In this document: positions 6,893-15,191 of the stretch, in pieces
Layout: each line of letters opens with the position of its first letter
Position numbering within the stretch: the first letter of the stretch is position 1
NCBI RefSeq assembly: GCF_002926165.1
Contig: NZ_MAGP01000137.1
Coordinates: forward strand, 1 to 43,142
Direction: 5' to 3'
From: Micromonospora chalcea
GTDB lineage: Bacteria > Actinomycetota > Actinomycetes > Mycobacteriales > Micromonosporaceae
DNA length: 43,142 nucleotides
Notes under the pieces: generated by a model
Database searches by the model: none
What the model was told of the DNA's origin: nothing
Seen by the model: only the letters and a program-made list of their open reading frames with translations
Made by a program: the position numbers and the translations under genes

Positions 6893-7849
6893 CTACCGGG
6901 CCACCCGGAATCCGGTGTTGCCACTTGAGGAGTCAACGGTGGTCCGACTCCGTGCGGCCACGCGGTAACGGTTGCAATAAGAGTCGTGGCAGAGGTACGA
7001 ACCACCCCTGATGACGCTCTCACCTGGTGAGACGTGTCCTCGGCGGTCGCGCCAGGGTTCGGCCGTGAGTTCCCAAACGTTGCCCGCGACGTCGTACAGG
7101 CCGTAGCCGTTCGGCGGAAACGCGGTCACCGGAGAGGTGCCCACGAACCCGTCGTCCGCCGTGTTGACAGCGGGAAAGGCGCCCTGCCAGATGTTGCACA
7201 GGTGCCGCCCGCCCGGGGTCAGCTCGTCGCCCCAGGCGTAGCGGGCCTGGGACAGCCCGCCGCGTGCCGCGTACTCCCACTCGGCCTCGGCCGCCAGCCG
7301 CGTCCCCGACCACTCGCAGTACGCCTCGGCGTCCCGGTGGGAGACGTGGACGACCGGATGCCGCTCGCGTCCGGACAGGCCCGAGCCGGGCCCGTCCGGG
7401 GCCGCCCAGCGCGCCCCCTCGACCGCCAGCCACCAGGGCGCGCCCGGCACCGTGGCGTCGAGCACCCACGGGCGCGCGGACGGGGCGAGCAGCAGGTGGA
7501 AGACGAAGGACCAGCCGTACCGTTCCGCGTCGGTGCGGTAGCCGGTGGCCTCGACGAAGCGGGCGAACTGCCGGTTCGTCACCGGTGTCGCGGCGATCTC
7601 GAACGGGGCCACGGTGACCGGGCGGACCGGCCCTTCCAGGTCCTCGGGGAAGCCCTCCGGATCGTCGGTGCCCATGAGGAAGGTACCGCCGGGCAGCGCG
7701 ATCAGGTCGTCCGTACCGGCGGGGCCGGCGCGGACGGCACTGGGGCCGGCCGTCGATCCGGCGGCGGCGGGCGGGCGTTTCGGCGCGCAACACGGCGACG
7801 GCGGAGGGCTTCCTCCGCCGTCGTCCGGTTCAGCCGATTCGGTGCTCAC
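6893..7849 (-). CDS. Formylglycine-generating enzyme (sulfatase activator)
   Basis: The 318-residue product converts the active-site Cys of type I sulfatases to formylglycine using oxygen and copper. After a Pro/Ala-rich N-terminus (about 45 residues) the FGE-sulfatase fold runs to the end: IALPGGTFLMGTDD, PVTNRQFARFVEATGY, HPVVHVSHRDAEAYCEWSG, LAAEAEWEYAARGG, YGLYDVAGNVWELTAE. The segment GGSYLCHDSYCNRY carries both catalytic cysteines (Cys287 and Cys292), which separates true activators from non-catalytic relatives. No signal peptide, so it acts in the cytoplasm. It starts seven bases after the dehydrogenase stop, in one transcript. The only sulfatase in the window, with the CSPTR motif, is at 17765-20065 and is the obvious client. 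Confidence 0.95.
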   Translation of the reverse strand: MSTESAEPDDGGGSPPPSPCCAPKRPPAAAGSTAGPSAVRAGPAGTDDLIALPGGTFLMGTDDPEGFPEDLEGPVRPVTVAPFEIAATPVTNRQFARFVEATGYRTDAERYGWSFVFHLLLAPSARPWVLDATVPGAPWWLAVEGARWAAPDGPGSGLSGRERHPVVHVSHRDAEAYCEWSGTRLAAEAEWEYAARGGLSQARYAWGDELTPGGRHLCNIWQGAFPAVNTADDGFVGTSPVTAFPPNGYGLYDVAGNVWELTAEPWRDRRGHVSPGESVIRGGSYLCHDSYCNRYRVAARSRTTVDSSSGNTGFRVAR

Positions 7850-7856
7850 ATCCGCG

Positions 7857-8945
7857 CTACGCCGGCAGGGCGTCCGCCTGGTACGCGTCCTCGCTGATGG
7901 CGGCGGCGACGGCGTCCCCGAAGTCCTCCGTCGACATGCCCATCTCCGGCCCGCGCATCGCGCCCAGGCGCGGCAGCACCGCCTTCACCCCGTCCTCCAG
8001 GCTGCGGGCCGCCTCCGGGTGGCCCAGGTGCTCCAGCATCAGCGCGGCGCTGAGGATCGACCCGGCGGGGTTGGCCCAGCCCCGGCCCGCGATGTCGGGC
8101 GCGGAGCCGTGCACCGGCTCGAACATGCTCGGCGCCGACCCGGTCGGGTTGAGGTTGCCGCTCGCGGCCAGGCCGAGACCGCCCTGCACGGCCGCGCCGA
8201 GGTCGGTGATGATGTCGCCGAACAGGTTGTCGGTGACCACGACGTCGAACCGCTCCGGCTGGGTGACCAGGTAGAGGCACATCGCGTCGACGTGCACGTA
8301 CTCCACCGAGATCTCCGGGTACTCCGCCGCGACCTCCTCGAAGGTCCGCTGCCACAGGTCGCCGGCGTACGTGAGGATGTTCGCCTTGTGCACCAGGGTC
8401 ACGTGCTTGCGGCGGGTCAGGGCCAGCCGGAAACCGTGCCGGATGAGGCGTTCGACCCCCTTGCGCGTGTTGACCGACTCCTGGGTGGCGATCTCGTCCG
8501 GCCCGCCCCGGTGGATGAAACCGCCGGCACCGACGTAGGCGCCCTCGGTGTTCTCCCGCAGGATCACCAGGTCGCACTGCTCCGGACGCAGCCCGCCGAT
8601 GGGCGAGGGCACACCTGGTAGCAGCTTGACCGGCCGCAGGTTGACGTACTGGTCGAAAGCGGTCCGCAGATGGATGACCAGGCCGCGTTCCAGCACCCCG
8701 GGTGGCACCGAGGGGTCGCCGACGGCGCCGAAGAGAATGGCGTCCGCCTTGGCCAGTTCCCGCTCCACGTCCGGCGGCACGACCTGGCCGGTGATCCGCC
8801 AGTAGTCCGCGCCGAGTTCGTAGTCTTCCCAGACCAGGTCCAGCCCGAACCGCTGGGCGGCGGCGTCGCACGCCTTGACCGCCTGCGCGGTGACCTCCGG
8901 TCCGATGCCGTCGCCGGGCACCAGCGCGATTCGCTGGGCGCTCAT
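7857..8945 (-). CDS. Isopropylmalate/isocitrate dehydrogenase family enzyme (LeuB-like)
   Basis: The 362-residue product is a full-length beta-hydroxyacid oxidative decarboxylase. IALVPGDGIGPEV opens it, VNLRP gives a substrate Arg, RENTEGAYVGAGG carries the catalytic Tyr137, LVHKAN the catalytic Lys, TDNLFGDIITDL the metal Asp residues, and FEPVHGSAPDIAG the NAD-binding end. These features fit 3-isopropylmalate dehydrogenase and tartrate/malate-type relatives equally. No leuA, leuC or leuD is nearby and the enzyme is linked to catabolic genes, so I infer a catabolic decarboxylating dehydrogenase rather than leucine biosynthesis. The start MSAQRI is the one that opens onto the fold. It heads the leftward operon with the formylglycine enzyme and faces the MocR gene. 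Confidence 0.85.
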   Translation of the reverse strand: MSAQRIALVPGDGIGPEVTAQAVKACDAAAQRFGLDLVWEDYELGADYWRITGQVVPPDVERELAKADAILFGAVGDPSVPPGVLERGLVIHLRTAFDQYVNLRPVKLLPGVPSPIGGLRPEQCDLVILRENTEGAYVGAGGFIHRGGPDEIATQESVNTRKGVERLIRHGFRLALTRRKHVTLVHKANILTYAGDLWQRTFEEVAAEYPEISVEYVHVDAMCLYLVTQPERFDVVVTDNLFGDIITDLGAAVQGGLGLAASGNLNPTGSAPSMFEPVHGSAPDIAGRGWANPAGSILSAALMLEHLGHPEAARSLEDGVKAVLPRLGAMRGPEMGMSTEDFGDAVAAAISEDAYQADALPA

Positions 8946-9044
8946 TAGTCCACCTCTGTCCGCGTGCAGGAGACCCTCACCTGCCATCGTCGGCCAAGAG
9001 TGGCGGGATCGGGCCCTCCGCAACAGGTCCAGGTCTCCGGCTAG

Positions 9045-9056
9045 GCTGGTACCAGC
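9045..9056. promoter_or_regulatory. GCTGGTACCAGC palindrome in divergent promoter region
   Basis: A perfect 12-bp palindrome lies in the 185-base spacer between the LeuB-like gene (leftward) and the MocR gene (rightward), about 75 bases before the MocR start. It shares TGGTACC with the inverted pair at 6834-6880. It is a candidate MocR operator, by position and sequence only. Confidence 0.35.
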
Positions 9057-9130
9057 GGGATGCGGATGGTGTGCGCAGGAGTGCGACGACGGGACGAGGC
9101 GAGATCCCCGCGAGAGGTGGGGAGGTCGAG

Positions 9131-10657
9131 ATGGCGGATTTTCTGCTGCCGGTCAACCCGCAGAGCTCGGTTCCGCTCTACGAGCAGATCATCACGGGGC
9201 TCGAGGACGCGATCCTCGCGGGGCAGTACGACGACGGCCCGCTGCCCAGCACCCGCCGTCTGGCCGAGGCGCTGGGCGTCTCCCGGAACACGGTGCTGAC
9301 CGCGTACGACCGGCTCATGGAGCAGGGCCTGATCGCGACGATTCCCCGGCGCGGCCTCTACGTCTCCTCCGAGGCGGTGGTCCGGATGCGGGCCGCGCGC
9401 CGGACCTCCCGCTCCGCGACGCGGCCCATCGACTGGGAGGCACGGCTGCCCGAGCCGCCGCCCACCCCCGTACACCGGGACCCGGCGTGGTCGCGGGCGC
9501 CGTTCCCCTTCGTCGTCGGCCAGCCGGATCCCGGCATGTTCCCCACCGGCGCGTGGGAGCGGGCGCAGCGCGAGGCGGTACGGCAGGACGGGCTGTCCCG
9601 GGTGATCGGGGACGCCGGCCAGGCCGACGACGCGCAGCTCGTCCGCCAGCTCTGTGAGCACGTGCTGCCGTCGCGTGGCATCTCGGCCGAGCCGAACCAG
9701 GTGATGATCACGCTGGGCTCGACGCACGCGCTGCACCTGCTGGCGAGCGTCCTGGTCCGGCCGGGCAGCGTCGTGCTGGTGGAGGACCCGGGCTACCCCG
9801 ACGCGCGGACGATCATGCAGATGGCGGGCGCCGACGTGGTGCCCGGCCGGGTGGACGAGGACGGCCTCGTCGTGGAGGACCTGCCGGCCGACCTGCACGG
9901 CGCGGAGCTGGTGTACGTCACGCCGAGCCACCAGTACCCGACCGGCGCGACGATGTCGGCGTCCCGGCGTGAGGAGCTGCTGCGCCGGGCCGGCGCGGCG
10001 GACGCGGTGGTGATCGAGGACGACTACGACCCGGAGATGACGTTCCGGGGCATCCCGGCGGTCGCGGTGCGGGCGCTGGACGACGAGGACCGCGTGGTCT
10101 ACCTCGGCAGCTTCAGCAAGCTGCTGGCGCCGGGCCTGCGGCTCGGTTACGTGGTGGCGTCCCCGGCGCTGGTGGAGGCGATGCGGGCCCGCTCCCGCTA
10201 CGTGCTGCGCCACCCGCCCGGACCGATGCAGCGCGCCCTGGCCCGGATGATCGCCAGCCGGGACCTCGCCCGCCACGTGCGGCGTATCCGCGCCCACTAC
10301 CAGGGGCTGTACGAGGAGATGACGCGCGCGATCGAGCGCCACGTGCGCTGGGGGCCGCAGCCGGTGCCGCGCGGCGGCCTGGCCCGGTGGATCACCGGCC
10401 CGCCCGGTCTGGACGCCGGGCAGCTCGCCGTCGACCTGCGCCGCCAGGGTGTCCTGCTCGACCCGGGCGAGCCGTACTGGACCACCCGCCCCACCCCGCG
10501 TCACCACTTGCGGCTGGGGTACCAGGTGATGCCGCTGGACCGGATCGACGAGGGGGTCCGGCGGGTCGCCGCGGCCGTAGAAGACCAGGTCCGGCCACGG
10601 CTGGTACCCCCACCGACCCGGAAACTGGACGTTCCCCTCCGGGGTCGGAGTTCGTAA
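9131..10657 (+). CDS. MocR/GabR-type regulator (GntR HTH fused to aminotransferase fold)
   Basis: The 508-residue product joins an N-terminal GntR winged helix (about 10-80: VPLYEQIITGLEDAIL, LPSTRRLAEALGVSRNTV, YDRLMEQGLI) to a class I aminotransferase-like domain. The latter has PGYPDARTIMQMAG, TPSHQYPTGATMS, IEDDYDPEM and GSFSKLLAPGLRLGY with the PLP Lys330. Such proteins use PLP and often an amine or amino acid as effector to activate transport or catabolic genes. ATG 9131 is preferred since GGGGAGG is six bases upstream. The next gene begins 11 bases after the stop, so the regulator probably shares the transcript of the eight genes that follow it. An amine-bearing inducer is a reasonable inference. 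Confidence 0.93.
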   Translation: MADFLLPVNPQSSVPLYEQIITGLEDAILAGQYDDGPLPSTRRLAEALGVSRNTVLTAYDRLMEQGLIATIPRRGLYVSSEAVVRMRAARRTSRSATRPIDWEARLPEPPPTPVHRDPAWSRAPFPFVVGQPDPGMFPTGAWERAQREAVRQDGLSRVIGDAGQADDAQLVRQLCEHVLPSRGISAEPNQVMITLGSTHALHLLASVLVRPGSVVLVEDPGYPDARTIMQMAGADVVPGRVDEDGLVVEDLPADLHGAELVYVTPSHQYPTGATMSASRREELLRRAGAADAVVIEDDYDPEMTFRGIPAVAVRALDDEDRVVYLGSFSKLLAPGLRLGYVVASPALVEAMRARSRYVLRHPPGPMQRALARMIASRDLARHVRRIRAHYQGLYEEMTRAIERHVRWGPQPVPRGGLARWITGPPGLDAGQLAVDLRRQGVLLDPGEPYWTTRPTPRHHLRLGYQVMPLDRIDEGVRRVAAAVEDQVRPRLVPPPTRKLDVPLRGRSS

Positions 10658-10668
10658 CCTCCGACGCC

Positions 10669-11904
10669 ATGACGTCGGACACCCATGCCTCCCTCCGCGC
10701 CGGCCATCTCGTGGACGAGCAAGCCGTCGTGTCGCTCACCCAGGACCTGGTCCGCATCCCCTCGACCTGGGACGCCGCGCAGGGGCGGAGCGAGCAGCCA
10801 GTGGCGGAGCTCGTCGCGCAGGTCATGCGGGGCTTCGGCTGGCGGCCGGAGGTCACCGAGGTCGTTCCCGGGCGGCCCAACGTGGTGGCGGTGGTGGAGG
10901 GCGGCCTGCCCGGCCCGACGCTGATGTTCGAGGGGCACACCGACGTCGTCACCGAGGGTTCTCCCGAGGAGTGGACGGTCGACCCGTTCGGCGGCGACAT
11001 CGTCGACGGGCGGCTGTACGGTCGCGGCTCCGCCGACATGAAGGCCGGCGTCGCCGCGATGATCCACGCGGCCCGGGCCGTCGAGCTGGCCGGACCGTTC
11101 CCGGGCCGGATCGTGGTGGCGGCCCTGGTGGACGAGGAGGGCCAGATGCTCGGCGCGAAGCACTTCACCACCACCGCGCTGGCCCGCGAGGTGGACGCCG
11201 CGATCATCTGCGAGCCGGAGGCGGAGGAGATCTGCGCGGTCGCCAAGGGCGCGGTCCGCCTGCTGGTCACCTGCACCGGCAAGATGGCGCACGGCGCGAT
11301 GCCGCAGCACGGCCGCAACCCCGTACCGGCGGTGGCGGAACTGGTGGCCGCGCTCGGCCGGTACCAGAAGGAGCTGCAGGCCGACCCGGGGGAGCACGAG
11401 CACCTCGGCCTGACGTTCCTGACCCCCACGGTCCTGGACGCCGGCTCCGCCGACCAGCTCAACGTCATCCCCGGCCGCGCCGTGCTCGGCGTGGACTGCC
11501 GGACCGTCCCCGGCGTCGACCACGCCGCGCTCGCCGCGCGCGTGCGCTCCGACGCCGACGAAATCGGCGCCCGGCACGGCGTCACCTTCGCCGTCGAGGT
11601 CGTCGACGACCGGCCGTGCGCGGTCACCCCGGAGGACCACCCGATCTCGCTCGCCGTGGCCGACGCGCACCGCGCCGTCACGGGCGCCGAGCCCGTCTTC
11701 GGCGGCGTGCCCGGCGCGACCGACGGCACCATCCTGTGGCGCGACAGCGGCATCCCGAACGTGGTGTACGGCCCCGGCCCGAAGTGGATCGCCCACCAGC
11801 CCGACGAGTACGTCGAGGTCGACGACATCGTCCGCAAGACCAGGGTCTACGCCGAGGCGGCGCTGGCCTTCCTCACCGGCGCCGCGACGGGTGCGGCGTC
11901 GTGA
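10669..11904 (+). CDS. M20 family metallohydrolase (ArgE/DapE/carboxypeptidase G2 type)
   Basis: The 411-residue product has the M20 di-zinc pattern: FEGHTDVV (His90, Asp92), GRGSADMKAG (bridging Asp123), DEEGQ (catalytic Glu156, ligand Glu157), ICEPEAEE (Glu ligand) and WIAHQPDEYVEV (His376). A dimerisation lid lies in the middle (TGKMAHGAMPQHGRNPV, with a lid His). M20 enzymes hydrolyse amide bonds of N-acyl amino acids, dipeptides or carbamoyl compounds in the cytoplasm. The start is the ATG after the MocR stop; no strong ribosome site is visible, so re-initiation from MocR translation is likely. Its GTGA overlap with the next gene indicates coupling. In this locus it may deacylate the imported compound; the substrate is unknown. 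Confidence 0.92.
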   Translation: MTSDTHASLRAGHLVDEQAVVSLTQDLVRIPSTWDAAQGRSEQPVAELVAQVMRGFGWRPEVTEVVPGRPNVVAVVEGGLPGPTLMFEGHTDVVTEGSPEEWTVDPFGGDIVDGRLYGRGSADMKAGVAAMIHAARAVELAGPFPGRIVVAALVDEEGQMLGAKHFTTTALAREVDAAIICEPEAEEICAVAKGAVRLLVTCTGKMAHGAMPQHGRNPVPAVAELVAALGRYQKELQADPGEHEHLGLTFLTPTVLDAGSADQLNVIPGRAVLGVDCRTVPGVDHAALAARVRSDADEIGARHGVTFAVEVVDDRPCAVTPEDHPISLAVADAHRAVTGAEPVFGGVPGATDGTILWRDSGIPNVVYGPGPKWIAHQPDEYVEVDDIVRKTRVYAEAALAFLTGAATGAAS

Positions 11905-13343
11905 CCGCGCAGGAGCTGCTGACCGCGCTGCCCGCCGGCCTGCCGATCGGCGCGGGCTGGGCCACCACCGCGCAGACCGCGCCGGTCCGTTTCCCGTACG
12001 ACGGCAGCACCGTGACCCAGGCGCCCTGGGGTGACACCGCCGACGCGGAAGCGGCTGTCGACGCCGCGCACGAGGTCGCCGCGGAGATGGCCGGCCTGCC
12101 CGGTCACCGGCGGCGCGCCATCCTCACGACAGTCGCCGCCGAGGTCCGCGCCCGCGCCGACGACCTCGCCGAACTGCTGGTCCTGGAGACCGGCAAGCCT
12201 CTTGTCGACTGCCGGGTCGAGGTCGCCCGCACGCTCGTCACGCTGGAGACGGCGGCCGAGGAGGTCGGACACCTCACCGGCGAGACGGTGGCACTGGACA
12301 TGCAGCCGGCCGGCGAGGGCATGCTCGGCTTCTGGGTACGCCGACCGGTCGGCGTCGTCGTCGGCATCACCGGGTTCAACTACCCGCTGCTGCTGGCCGC
12401 GCACAAGGTCGCGCCGTCGGCGGCGGCGGGCTGCCCGGTGATCGTCAAGCCGGCGCCGAACACGCCGCTGGCCACGCTGGTGCTGATCGACCTGTTCCGC
12501 CGGGCGGGCTGCCCGGCCGCCGGCGTCCAGCTCGTCACCGGCGGTGTCGAGGTCGGCAAGCTCCTGACCACCCACCCGCGCGTCGCCGCCGTGTCGTTCA
12601 CCGGGTCCGCGCACGTCGGCCACCAGATCGCCCGCGCCGCGGCCCCGCGCAAGGTGCTGCTGGAACTCGGGTCCAACGCGGCGCTCGTCGTCGGCCGCGA
12701 CGCCGACCTCGACCGGGCTGCGGAAGCGGTCGTACGCGGCGGGTTCTACGCCTCCGGCCAGGCGTGCATCAGCGTGCAGCGGGTGATCGTCGAGGAGCCG
12801 GTCCGCGAGGCGCTGCTGGACCGCCTCCGGCCGCTGCTGGCGAACGTCACCACAGGTGATCCCCGGTCCGCCGACACCCGCGTGTCCGCCCTGGTGGACG
12901 AGGCGTCCACCGAGCGGGTCCACTCGTGGGTGGACCGCGCGGTCGCCGCCGGGGCGCGCTGCCTGGCCGGCGGTACGGCGCAGGGCCGGGTGCTGCAGCC
13001 GACGGTGCTCGTCGACGTCCCCGAGGACGCCGAGTGCTGGGCGGAGGAGATCTTCGGGCCGGTGGTCTGCGTCCGGTCGGTGCCGGACATGGACGCGGCA
13101 GTCGAGCTGGTCAACCGGTCCCGCTACGGGCTCCAGGCCGCCGTCTTCACCCGCGACCTGGCGGTGGCCCTCGACGTGGTGCGCCGCCTCGACGTCGGTG
13201 GCGTGCTCGTCAACGAGGTGCCCGGCTTCCGCGCCGACAACATGCCGTACGGCGGCGTCAAGGACTCCGGCATCGGCCGGGAGGGACCGCGCTTCGCCAT
13301 GGAGGAGCTGACCGTGACCAAGATGGTGATGATCAGGCCATGA
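11901..13343 (+). CDS. NAD(P)-dependent aldehyde dehydrogenase
   Basis: The 480-residue product is a complete aldehyde dehydrogenase. GITGFNYPLLLAAHK carries the oxyanion Asn160, VIVKPAPNTPL and SFTGSAHVG the cofactor site, LLELGSNAALVV the general base Glu255, ASGQACISVQRV the nucleophile Cys289, and EEIFGPVVCV the second cofactor motif. Presence of Glu255 supports a hydrolytic, acid-forming dehydrogenase rather than a CoA-acylating one. GTG 11901 overlaps the upstream stop (GTGA), fixing the start by coupling. The permease gene follows after 22 bases. It would oxidise an aldehyde made by the short-chain dehydrogenase or the hydrolase; specificity cannot be read from sequence. Confidence 0.93.
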   Translation: MTAQELLTALPAGLPIGAGWATTAQTAPVRFPYDGSTVTQAPWGDTADAEAAVDAAHEVAAEMAGLPGHRRRAILTTVAAEVRARADDLAELLVLETGKPLVDCRVEVARTLVTLETAAEEVGHLTGETVALDMQPAGEGMLGFWVRRPVGVVVGITGFNYPLLLAAHKVAPSAAAGCPVIVKPAPNTPLATLVLIDLFRRAGCPAAGVQLVTGGVEVGKLLTTHPRVAAVSFTGSAHVGHQIARAAAPRKVLLELGSNAALVVGRDADLDRAAEAVVRGGFYASGQACISVQRVIVEEPVREALLDRLRPLLANVTTGDPRSADTRVSALVDEASTERVHSWVDRAVAAGARCLAGGTAQGRVLQPTVLVDVPEDAECWAEEIFGPVVCVRSVPDMDAAVELVNRSRYGLQAAVFTRDLAVALDVVRRLDVGGVLVNEVPGFRADNMPYGGVKDSGIGREGPRFAMEELTVTKMVMIRP

Positions 13344-13365
13344 TTCGGAGTGGGAGCACACACGC

Positions 13366-14310
13366 ATGGTGATCTACTTCGTCCGGCGGCTGGCCATCCT
13401 CGCGGTATCGCTGTTCGCCGCGTCCATCCTCGTCTTCACGATGCTGGCGCTGCTGCCGGGCGACCAGGCGCAGGCGATGCTCGGCGTGAACGCCACCCCG
13501 GAGGCGCTGGAGGCGCTGCGGGAGCAGTTCGGCACGAACCGGCCGTTCACCGAGCGGTACCTCGACTGGGCCGGCGGCCTGATCCGCGGTGACTTCGGCA
13601 TCTCGCCGCTGAGCGGGGTGTCGGTCGGCTCGGAGATCGCCGACAAGCTCGGCGTGACGGTGCCGCTCATCCTGGCCGGGATGACGCTGGCGCTGCTCAT
13701 CGCCGTGCCGCTGGGCATCCTCGCCGCGGTGAAGAGCCGTACCGCGATCGGGACGGCGCTGTCCGCGCTGAGCCAGGTCGGCATCGCCGTTCCGTCGTTC
13801 TGGCTCGGCATCCTGCTCATCACCGTGTTCGCGGTGAAGTTGCAGTGGCTGCCCGCCGGCGGGTTCACCGGGTGGGACGACGTCGGCGGCGCCGTGCAGG
13901 CCCTGCTGATGCCGGCGCTGGTCCTCGGCGTGGCCCAGGGCGCGATCCTGATGCGCTACGTCCGGTCCGCGGTGGTCGAGGTCATGCAGGAGGACTTCAT
14001 CCAGACCGCGCGGGCCAAGGGCCTCAGCCGCTCGCAGGCGCTGACCCGGCACGCGCTGCGCAACGCAGCCATCCCGGTCATCACCGTCCTCGGCCTGCAA
14101 CTCGCGACGCTGCTCATCGGCACCGTCGTGATCGAGAACGTCTTCGGCCTGCCCGGTCTCGGCCGGATGCTGCTGCAGGACGTGGGCAACCGCGACCTGC
14201 TGAAGGTGCAGGGCACCGTGATGGTGCTGACCGCCGCGGTGCTTCTGATCAACTTCGTCGTCGACGTGGTGTACCACGCGGTCGACCCCAGGCTGAGGAG
14301 CAAGGCATGA
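13366..14310 (+). CDS. Peptide-type ABC importer permease (DppB-like)
   Basis: The 314-residue product has about six membrane segments, starting VIYFVRRLAILAVSLFAASI. The EAA coupling loop is clear in EVMQEDFIQTARAKGLSR, followed by RHALRNAAIPVIT. The extracytoplasmic stretch after helix 1 (LREQFGTNRPFTERYLDW) is the DppB/OppB pattern. It is the first membrane subunit of the importer and pairs with the next gene, whose start overlaps its stop as ATGA. GGGAG sits before the start. Family members carry peptides, nickel and diverse organic solutes, so the name does not establish a peptide substrate. Confidence 0.95.
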   Translation: MVIYFVRRLAILAVSLFAASILVFTMLALLPGDQAQAMLGVNATPEALEALREQFGTNRPFTERYLDWAGGLIRGDFGISPLSGVSVGSEIADKLGVTVPLILAGMTLALLIAVPLGILAAVKSRTAIGTALSALSQVGIAVPSFWLGILLITVFAVKLQWLPAGGFTGWDDVGGAVQALLMPALVLGVAQGAILMRYVRSAVVEVMQEDFIQTARAKGLSRSQALTRHALRNAAIPVITVLGLQLATLLIGTVVIENVFGLPGLGRMLLQDVGNRDLLKVQGTVMVLTAAVLLINFVVDVVYHAVDPRLRSKA

Positions 14311-15191
14311 CATCAGTCGCCGACGCCCCACCGGACGCCACCGCCGACGTCGTCGCGGCCGGCCCCGTCAAGCCGCGCCGCCGCTGGAACCTCACGCTGG
14401 TGATCGGCGCCGGCCTGGTGGGCCTGGTCGTCCTCACCGCACTCGTGTCGTTCCTCTGGACGCCGTACGACCCCACCCGGGTCGACCCGTCCCAGACGCT
14501 GCTCTCCCCGGGCGGGGACCACTGGCTCGGCACCGACCACTTCGGCCGGGACATCGTCAGCCAGCTCCTCGTCGGCGCGCGGACCACACTGTTCGTCGGT
14601 GTCGTCGCCGTCGCCATCGCCGCCGCTGTCGGCGTACCGCTGGGTCTGCTCGCCGCCACCGGGCACCGCTGGCTCAGCGAGCCGGTGATGCGGGCGCTGG
14701 ACATCGTGTTCGCGTTCCCGGCCATCCTGCTGGCGATCATCCTGGCCGCCGGCTTCGGCGCCTCCACGCTCACCGGCATGATCGCCATCGGCGTCGCGAA
14801 CGTCCCGGTGTTCGGCCGCCTCACCCGGGCCGGCGCGATGCAGGTGCTGCAGAGCGACTTCGTGCTGGCCGCGCGCAGCTACGGCCGCCGCGGTGTGGTG
14901 CTCATGGTGCGGTACGTGCTGCCCAACATCGCGGCCCTGCTCATCGTGCAGGCGTCGGTGTCGTTCGCGCACGCGGTGCTCGCCGAGGCGGCGCTGTCCT
15001 ACCTCGGGTACGGCACCCCGCCACCGACCCCCACCTGGGGCCGGATGCTCCAGGAGGCCCAGAACTACTTCGTCGTGCAGCCGATGCTCGCCGTCTGGCC
15101 CGGTCTGGCCATCGCCCTGTCGGTGCTCGGCTTCAACCTCATGGGCGACGGGCTGCGCGACGCCCTCGACCCGCGGCTGAGAGGACGGTGA
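14307..15191 (+). CDS. Peptide-type ABC importer permease (DppC-like)
   Basis: The 294-residue product has a disordered Ala/Pro N-terminus, a first membrane helix (LTLVIGAGLVGLVVLTALV), the DppC hallmark HWLGTDHFGRDIVSQLLVGAR, and then five helices. The EAA loop is QSDFVLAARSYGRRG followed by VRYVLPNIAALLIV. SYLGYGTPPPTPTWGRML near the end is also typical of this family. Translation is coupled at both ends (ATGA upstream, GTGA downstream), so the four transporter genes should be made in equal amounts. Confidence 0.95.
   Translation: MTSVADAPPDATADVVAAGPVKPRRRWNLTLVIGAGLVGLVVLTALVSFLWTPYDPTRVDPSQTLLSPGGDHWLGTDHFGRDIVSQLLVGARTTLFVGVVAVAIAAAVGVPLGLLAATGHRWLSEPVMRALDIVFAFPAILLAIILAAGFGASTLTGMIAIGVANVPVFGRLTRAGAMQVLQSDFVLAARSYGRRGVVLMVRYVLPNIAALLIVQASVSFAHAVLAEAALSYLGYGTPPPTPTWGRMLQEAQNYFVVQPMLAVWPGLAIALSVLGFNLMGDGLRDALDPRLRGR

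Noticed and set aside
7857..8945. Confident assignment as biosynthetic leuB
   Set aside because: Family motifs do not separate it from tartrate/malate-type enzymes and the operon partners are catabolic.
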